DNA of 64,000 bases from Candidatus Pseudelusimicrobium marinum. GTDB lineage: Bacteria > Elusimicrobiota > Elusimicrobia > Elusimicrobiales > Elusimicrobiaceae. This document shows, in pieces, positions 58,875 to 64,000 of the stretch. A program made the translations under genes and the position numbers. The notes under the pieces were generated by a model. That model was not told where the DNA came from, searched no databases, and saw nothing but the letters and a program-made list of their open reading frames with translations. The stretch is from the NCBI GenBank assembly GCA_018656005.1, contig JABHZW010000050.1, forward strand, positions 1-64,000. The letters run 5' to 3'. Numbering within the stretch: the stretch's first letter is position 1; each line of letters opens with the position of its first letter.

Positions 58875-61118
58875 CTACAACTTTAATTTTCTACGATTAT
58901 TAAAAATCTGACCCAAACCAACACCAGCATCATTTGATGGAATGATTTTATTGGTATAAACTTCAAACCCTTTTTTTTCAAGCTCTTTAATCATAAGTTC
59001 TAACAAAACTTTGTTTTGAAATACCCCGCCAGATAAACATACGATTTTTATCCCAGTTTTTAAAGAAATTTTATTGGCTATTTCTACACTTGCTAAAGCC
59101 AAACCTAAATGAAATTTTTCTGATACTTCTTGCCCCTTATCTCTATTTTTTATAATTTCTTTAAAAACTGGGCTAGCATCTAAAATAAATTTTTTATTGG
59201 TATTTAAAATATCAAATTTGTAAGATTTTTTTGGTTTTTTATTATATTTTGCTTCAAGTTCCATAGCTGCTTGTGCTTGATAGGATATTTTTTTATCTGC
59301 ATCTGCTAAATAACTGACGGCATCAAACAATCTGCCGATACTTGAAGTTTTTGGGCTATTAATATTTTTCTTAACCATATTTATACAAATAGTGAGTTCT
59401 TGTTTTGTGATATCTTTAAATAAATGTCTAAACCGAATCCATTTATCCCCAAAAATTTCGTAAATCCAGGAAAGTGTTAATCGCCAAATTTCAGAAACAG
59501 CTTTATCTCCACCTGGCATTTTGATAGGTTTTAAATATCCTGCTCTTTGCCAATTATTTTTGTTAATTATTAAGAATTCTCCGCCCCAAATGCTATTATC
59601 TTCACCAAGTCCTGTGCCGTCGAAAGAAAGTCCTATTACAGGGTCTTTCAAGCTATTTTCTGCCATTACACTTAATATGTGCGACAGATGATGTTGTGTC
59701 CGTGTGGTTTTTTTGAAAAGTTGGCTTGTAAAATATTCTGGATGGGTGTCGCTGGCAAAATTTTTAGGTTTTATTTTCAAAAAATTTTGCATATTAGCTA
59801 AACTTTCTTTATAAAATTTTTGATTTTCAACAATATCCAAATCGCCAATATATTGTGATAATATTGCGAAATTATCTCTACCCAAAACAAAACTTCCTGT
59901 TTTATTTGCACCAGTTGCAAGTGTTGGTTGTTTTAATTTGAAAGGTAAATTTATTTTTTGCGGAGCAAGACCACGAGCATATCTTATCGTGTGCATATTG
60001 CCATTAAGTTCAAAGACAACAGAGTCGTCGCACCTATTTACTATCGGTCTGTCGTGCATCAAAAATCCATCTGCGATATTTTTCAAATCTTTTTTAGCGA
60101 TTTCGTTTGAAATGCAAATTGGTTCTTCACTTTTATTAGCACTAGTCATAATCAACGGATTTTTGATGCCACTAGCGAACAAAATTTTGTGAATTGGTGT
60201 GTATGCGAGCATAATTCCAAAAGTGTTGAGATTAGGTGCAATTCCCTCGATATCTTTCCTTTTTTTAAGCATAACAATTGGGCTTTGGGAACTTGTTAAA
60301 ATTTCTTTTTCTTTTTTATTTATATAGCAAAACTTTTCTGCCATTTTGATGTCAGAAACCATAAGTGCAAATGGTTTATCAGGTCGTTTTTTGCGAGTTC
60401 TTAACTTTTTTACCGAAGAAAAGTTTTGCGAGTCGCACGCAAATTGAAAACCGCCTAAACTTTTTAATGCAATTATTTTACCTTGCTTAATTAATTTTGC
60501 AGATTTTAATAAAGCTTCATTTCCTTTGTATTTTTTATTGCCAATTTCTAACCAAATTTTTGGTCCGCATACATTGCAAGCATTTGGTTGTGCATGGAAG
60601 CGTCTATCAAACGGGTCATCGTATTCCTTTTGACACAATTTGCACATTTTGAAACTTTTCATAGAAGTTTTTTGTCTGTCATAAGGCAACCCGTTTACAA
60701 TTGTGAACCGCGGTCCGCAATTTGTGCAGTTTGTGAATGGATATAAATAGCGTCTATTATTTTTCGCAAAAATTTCTTTCTCACAATCTTTACAGGTGGC
60801 TAAATCGTGTGGTATTATTGTGCTATTTTGAGTTTTTGAATTACTAAATTTTATTTGGAAATTTTTGCATGTTTTTAGCTTAATATTTTCTACTAAAACA
60901 GCATCTACTTTGCTTTGTGGGGGGTGATTTTTTTTGATATTTTCTATAAACTTATCTAAATTTGTTTTTGTGCCTTGAGCTTCTATCTCTACGCCGATAA
61001 GTGAGTTGAAAACAAAACCTGTTAAATTATGTTTTTTGGCAAGTTTATAGATGAAAGGTCTAAACCCAACACCTTGTACAATACCAGAAACAATTATTTT
61101 TTTTCGAATTTTTTTCAT
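58875..61118 (-). CDS. hypF: Carbamoyltransferase HypF
   Basis: Makes the carbamoyl group that becomes the cyanide ligands of [NiFe]-hydrogenases. The 747-residue protein has an N-terminal acylphosphatase domain (VSGIVQGVGFRPFIYKLAKK), two four-cysteine zinc fingers (CKDC…CTNCGPRF; CKLC…CNVCGP), a YrdC-like domain (IIALKSLGGFQFACD) and a Kae1-like C-terminal domain (TQHHLSHILSVMAEN, SFDGTGLGED, LSGGVFQNKVL). The ATG at 61116-61118 was chosen. It follows hypE by 8 nt. Hydrogenase genes are not in the window. Confidence 0.96.
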   Translation of the reverse strand: MKKIRKKIIVSGIVQGVGFRPFIYKLAKKHNLTGFVFNSLIGVEIEAQGTKTNLDKFIENIKKNHPPQSKVDAVLVENIKLKTCKNFQIKFSNSKTQNSTIIPHDLATCKDCEKEIFAKNNRRYLYPFTNCTNCGPRFTIVNGLPYDRQKTSMKSFKMCKLCQKEYDDPFDRRFHAQPNACNVCGPKIWLEIGNKKYKGNEALLKSAKLIKQGKIIALKSLGGFQFACDSQNFSSVKKLRTRKKRPDKPFALMVSDIKMAEKFCYINKKEKEILTSSQSPIVMLKKRKDIEGIAPNLNTFGIMLAYTPIHKILFASGIKNPLIMTSANKSEEPICISNEIAKKDLKNIADGFLMHDRPIVNRCDDSVVFELNGNMHTIRYARGLAPQKINLPFKLKQPTLATGANKTGSFVLGRDNFAILSQYIGDLDIVENQKFYKESLANMQNFLKIKPKNFASDTHPEYFTSQLFKKTTRTQHHLSHILSVMAENSLKDPVIGLSFDGTGLGEDNSIWGGEFLIINKNNWQRAGYLKPIKMPGGDKAVSEIWRLTLSWIYEIFGDKWIRFRHLFKDITKQELTICINMVKKNINSPKTSSIGRLFDAVSYLADADKKISYQAQAAMELEAKYNKKPKKSYKFDILNTNKKFILDASPVFKEIIKNRDKGQEVSEKFHLGLALASVEIANKISLKTGIKIVCLSGGVFQNKVLLELMIKELEKKGFEVYTNKIIPSNDAGVGLGQIFNNRRKLKL

Positions 61119-61126
61119 AGAATTTT

Positions 61127-62161
61127 CTAGCAAATTCTTGGTAAATTTTCGCCTTCAGAAAGTTTTAATATTCTTCTTGTTCCAATTTCTGTTTTCAAAA
61201 ATACTTTGCCTTGTTTTTTATTTAAAACTTTACCAATAATTTTGGCATTTTTGCCATATTTATGTTTTTTAATTTCTGCTAAAACTTTTTTTGCGAAATT
61301 TTGTGGCACCACACATATAAATTTACCTTCGTTTGCAATACTTAAAGCATCTAGCCCCAAAATTTCGCATGCAGATTTAACTTGCGAAGAAATTGGTAGA
61401 AGGTTTTGATCAATCTCTATTTCACACTTACTCGCTTCGGAAATTTCTACCAAGCTGGCTAATAAACCGCCTCTTGTTAAATCTCTCATACAATGGATGT
61501 GGGGGTGAAACTTTTTAAGTTTATCTGTAATTAAATTCAATGGGTTAGCATCGCTTTTTATGTCGGATTTTATACCAAGGTTATGTCTTGCATTTAAAAC
61601 TGCGACACCATGTTCGGCTAGGTTGCCGTTTACAATAATAACATCGCCAGTTTTGATATTTCTCGAGGAAACTTTAGCTTTATCATAAATCTCGCCAATG
61701 CCACTGGTATTGATAAAAATTTTATCTGCCTGACCTTTTTCAACCACTTTAGTGTCGCCAGTTACAATTTGTACGCCAGCTTCTTTGGCAGCTTGTGCCA
61801 TTGTTTTTACAATTTCTTCAAGCAGTTTAATATCCAAACCTTCTTCCAAAATGGCTGCGACAGAAATGTATTTTGGTTTTGAACCTTTCATAGCCAAATC
61901 GTTGACAGTACCACACACAGCCAATCGCCCGATGTTTGTGTTGGGGAATTTTACTGGGCTTACTACATAAGAATCTGTGGTAAATGCTAGGCGATTGGCT
62001 GAAGTTTTAAGTTCTGCACTATCGTCTAGCTCTGCTAAGATTTTATTGTTGAAATATTTTAGGAACAAATTATTAATTAAATCTCTACTATTTTGTGTTC
62101 CTGCACCATGTGTAATATCTATTTTAGGCGAGAGGCTCGCCTCCCTTGTTATTTTGTTCAT
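61127..62161 (-). CDS. hypE: Hydrogenase maturation protein HypE
   Basis: Dehydrates the carbamoyl group received from HypF into thiocyanate on its C-terminal cysteine. The 344-residue AIR-synthase-like protein has ITHGAGTQNSRDLI, LAFTTDSYVVSP, VCGTVNDLAMKGSKPKYISV, VTGDTKVVEKG, MRDLTRGGLLASLVEI, and the required C-terminal PRIC ending. Co-transcribed with hypF. Confidence 0.97.
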   Translation of the reverse strand: MNKITREASLSPKIDITHGAGTQNSRDLINNLFLKYFNNKILAELDDSAELKTSANRLAFTTDSYVVSPVKFPNTNIGRLAVCGTVNDLAMKGSKPKYISVAAILEEGLDIKLLEEIVKTMAQAAKEAGVQIVTGDTKVVEKGQADKIFINTSGIGEIYDKAKVSSRNIKTGDVIIVNGNLAEHGVAVLNARHNLGIKSDIKSDANPLNLITDKLKKFHPHIHCMRDLTRGGLLASLVEISEASKCEIEIDQNLLPISSQVKSACEILGLDALSIANEGKFICVVPQNFAKKVLAEIKKHKYGKNAKIIGKVLNKKQGKVFLKTEIGTRRILKLSEGENLPRIC

Positions 62162-62186
62162 ATGTATATTCTATAAAATATGGAGA

Positions 62187-62214
62187 AGCCCCGCGAGCAC
62201 GTGCTCGCGGGGCT
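62187..62214. repeat. 28-bp perfect palindrome in the phoH-hypE gap
   Basis: AGCCCCGCGAGCAC followed by its exact reverse complement. It has the GCCCCGC stem of the window's terminators but no T-run on either strand, so it may pause or protect RNA rather than terminate; readthrough from phoH to hypE is possible. Confidence 0.85.
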
Positions 62215-62236
62215 ATCAAAAAACTTAAACTTTAAT

Positions 62237-63544
62237 TTATAGCAACTTTGCTATCATATCGGCAAGAGGGCTTCGCTCTGTCTTCGTAAACTTAATATGC
62301 CCAAAAGTTTTTTGCCCTTTCAACCGTTCCACCACATATGTTAAACCATTGGATTCTGGGTCTAAATAAGGAGTATCAATCTGATGTGGATCGCCAGTTA
62401 CAACAACTTTGGTATTTGCACCCGCACGAGATAATACAGTTTTCATTTCATGTGCTGTTAGATTTTGTGCATCGTCAACAATAATATATTGTTTTGGAAG
62501 GCTCCTACCACGAATATGCGTCAAGCTTGCTATCTCAACTTTACCACTATCTAGAATATATTTTACTTGATCTTCTCCACTATCCCCCGGATGTTTAATG
62601 TCTGCCAAAAATTCCAAATTATCGTAAATTGCGCCCATCCAAACATCTAATTTTTCTTCTTTTGTGCCTGGTAAAAATCCGATATCTCTGCCAACAGGTA
62701 CAACCGATCTACAAACAACAAGTCGTTTATAATTTTCAGCTTCAAATGTCCGTTCCATACCAGTAGCAAGCGAAATTAATGTTTTACCAGTACCAGCAGA
62801 ACCTATAATTGTAACTAAATCTAACTTATCGTCTAGTAAAAGTTCCATCGCAAAGCGTTGTTCTTTATTTAATGGTTTTATGCCCCAAGGTGCAGGCTCT
62901 TTTTGAGTTAATGCCTTTAAAACCATCTCCCCGTTTTGTGACATTCGTCCCATCGCACTTTTATTACTATCGTCGTCTGCTTTCAAGATAACAAACTCAT
63001 TAGGAAAAAATTCGCCTTCTAAATTTATCTTTTTTTCTTTATAAAATTTATCTATTTTATAAGCGGGTGCAGTAACTTCTCTCATACCTGTATAAAGTTC
63101 GTCGTAATTAATTTTGTCTGTGGTATAGTCCTGAGAATCTAATCCCAATGCTTCTGCTTTTAATCTTAAATTGGTATCTTTACTTACTGTTATTACTTTT
63201 TGTTTTTTGTTCTTGAAATAATAATATGCAGTATTTAAAATTGCATTATCAGCTTTATTTAAACTTAAATGGGAAGGTAAAATATTTTCTGTACCCATAT
63301 CTATTTTTAAAGTTCCGCCACCTTCTAATTTAACCCCTTCGTTTAATTTCCCTTTTTCTCTTAACGAATCTAATAGACGAGAAACCATTCTCGCATTTTT
63401 GCCCCTTTCGTCTTCTGATGTTTTAAAATTATCCAATTCTTCTATAACAGTAATAGGTATAACTACATTATTATCTGCGAAAGCATTTACACAATTTGTA
63501 TCGTGTAAAAGTACATTTGTATCTAGGATAAAAGTTTTTGCCAT
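62237..63544 (-). CDS. PhoH family protein with N-terminal PIN domain
   Basis: 435 residues: a PIN nuclease-like domain (KTFILDTNVLLHDTNC … VVIPITVIEELDNFK; VSKDTNLRLKAEALG) and a PhoH ATPase (Walker A TIIGSAGTGKTLISLA near 258, IVDDAQNLTAHEMKTVLSR, VVTGDPHQIDTPYLD). This matches the YlaK/PhoH2 type, proposed RNA helicase-nucleases. The ATG at 63542-63544 has GGAGGAAC upstream. It diverges from the GH57 gene. Confidence 0.93.
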   Translation of the reverse strand: MAKTFILDTNVLLHDTNCVNAFADNNVVIPITVIEELDNFKTSEDERGKNARMVSRLLDSLREKGKLNEGVKLEGGGTLKIDMGTENILPSHLSLNKADNAILNTAYYYFKNKKQKVITVSKDTNLRLKAEALGLDSQDYTTDKINYDELYTGMREVTAPAYKIDKFYKEKKINLEGEFFPNEFVILKADDDSNKSAMGRMSQNGEMVLKALTQKEPAPWGIKPLNKEQRFAMELLLDDKLDLVTIIGSAGTGKTLISLATGMERTFEAENYKRLVVCRSVVPVGRDIGFLPGTKEEKLDVWMGAIYDNLEFLADIKHPGDSGEDQVKYILDSGKVEIASLTHIRGRSLPKQYIIVDDAQNLTAHEMKTVLSRAGANTKVVVTGDPHQIDTPYLDPESNGLTYVVERLKGQKTFGHIKFTKTERSPLADMIAKLL

Positions 63545-63574
63545 TAGATTGTTCCTCCAGATTGAAAAGAAAAT

Positions 63575-63602
63575 TTGATGCATAATTATTCTACAATATA
63601 AT
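63575..63602 (+). promoter_or_regulatory. Promoter of the GH57 gene
   Basis: -35 TTGATG (63575-63580), 16-bp spacer, -10 TATAAT (63597-63602). The ATG at 63616 is 13 bases after the -10 box, giving a leader of only about seven bases and no ribosome binding site. Confidence 0.75.
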
Positions 63603-63615
63603 ACAATATATTTGT

Positions 63616-64000
63616 ATGAAAAACGATAGTAATAAATTTATATGTATCCACGGACACTTCTATCAACCACCTCGTGAAAATGCTTGGCTGGATATTATTG
63701 AATATCAGCATTCTGCCCGTCCTTATAATAATTGGAATCAGAGAATTTCAGCCGAATGTTATGCACCTAATGCCTTCGCACGGGTGGTGAATGATAAGGG
63801 TTATATAGAAAATGTCGCTAACAATTATTCTCGTATGAGCTTTAATTTTGGACCTACTCTTTTATCTTGGCTCAAACAAAACGAACCTATAATTTATAAA
63901 TCAATTTTACAAGCAGATAAACTTAGTATGGAACATTTTTCTGGACATGGATCTGCCATAGCTCAAGTATATAACCATATGATAATGCCTCTTGCTAACG
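63616..64000 (+). CDS. Glycoside hydrolase family 57 protein, N-terminal part (cut by window edge)
   Basis: 128 visible codons beginning MKNDSNKFICIHGHFYQPPR ENAWL, then QHSARPYNNWNQRISAECYA, FARVVNDKGYIENVANNY, MSFNFGPTLLSWL and HGSAIAQVYNHMIMPLAN. HGHFYQPPRENAW with NFGPTLL is the N-terminal signature of the GH57 alpha-amylase/mannosidase-like group often carrying a DUF3536 region. The catalytic residues and C-terminus lie beyond the window. Likely acts on alpha-glucans such as glycogen. Confidence 0.88.
   Translation, partial: MKNDSNKFICIHGHFYQPPRENAWLDIIEYQHSARPYNNWNQRISAECYAPNAFARVVNDKGYIENVANNYSRMSFNFGPTLLSWLKQNEPIIYKSILQADKLSMEHFSGHGSAIAQVYNHMIMPLAN

Overview
This 64 kb window is AT-rich (by eye about one third G+C), densely coded chromosome. 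It has no rRNA, no recognisable insertion sequence, no phage genes and no CRISPR array. The outer-membrane lipid transport genes mlaE-mlaF-mlaD, several lipobox proteins and lgt point to a diderm bacterium. Many short prepilins of the FTLIELLVVVLIIA type lie around a prepilin peptidase. With hydrogenase maturation genes (hypE, hypF), a family-57 glycoside hydrolase and the order rpsF-ssb-rpsR-rplI, this best fits an Elusimicrobiota-like, possibly host-associated, fermentative organism. That placement is inferred from gene content and recall of the phylum; no search was possible.

Layout. Positions 1-16067 are almost entirely minus strand: topA (cut by the window edge), dprA, comM, a lipoprotein, a very unusual DnaA-like ATPase, deoC, tpiA, nth, a znuABC-type metal importer, a membrane-anchored ankyrin protein, and the threonine-to-glycine pair kbl-tdh. 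Positions 16130-26791 are mostly plus strand: two EamA transporters, a pilin, a TauE-like permease, an M20 peptidase, a pseudopilin with its peptidase, tRNA-Ser, valS and rdgB; an OsmC-like gene and a small membrane protein lie opposite. Positions 26854-33009 return to minus: an RluD-type synthase, lgt, a HAD phosphatase, a metallo-beta-lactamase-fold hydrolase, an FtsB-like protein, enolase and a phosphohexomutase. Positions 33128-52828 are plus: rlmN, a tandem array of four pilins, a HicA-like orphan, queC, a lysine-rich secreted protein, the rpsF-ssb-rpsR-rplI operon, a secreted helical protein, dnaB, alr, mlaEFD, radA, a PIN-TRAM protein, fused ispDF and cysS. The last 11 kb hold a second secreted protein, a ClC transporter, marC, a thioredoxin-DsbD-type fusion, a probable major pilin with a strong promoter, tRNA-Glu, tRNA-Lys, hypF, hypE, phoH and the start of a GH57 enzyme.

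The most unusual content lies between the genes. (1) Four intergenic elements of about 110-150 nt have inner arms related between copies, while their outer arms differ between copies but are self-complementary within each. (2) Seven or more mini-hairpins with three-nucleotide loops have stems that differ in sequence but keep pairing; two of them overlap the stop codons of comM and clcA. (3) Three copies of a double-hairpin repeat occur, one supplying the stop codon of a transporter gene. (4) Two unrelated secreted-protein genes share an almost identical promoter cassette with an AGTACT-type palindrome. (5) At least six genes have a -10 box 6-7 nt before the start codon and no ribosome binding site, implying leaderless mRNAs. 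(6) A 32-bp perfect palindrome sits inside the queC coding region.

Functionally, dprA, comM, pilD and the pilins suggest type IV pili and possibly natural transformation. The thioredoxin-DsbD fusion could supply oxidising or reducing power for the cysteine-rich pilins. The shared promoter suggests that the two secreted proteins are produced together.
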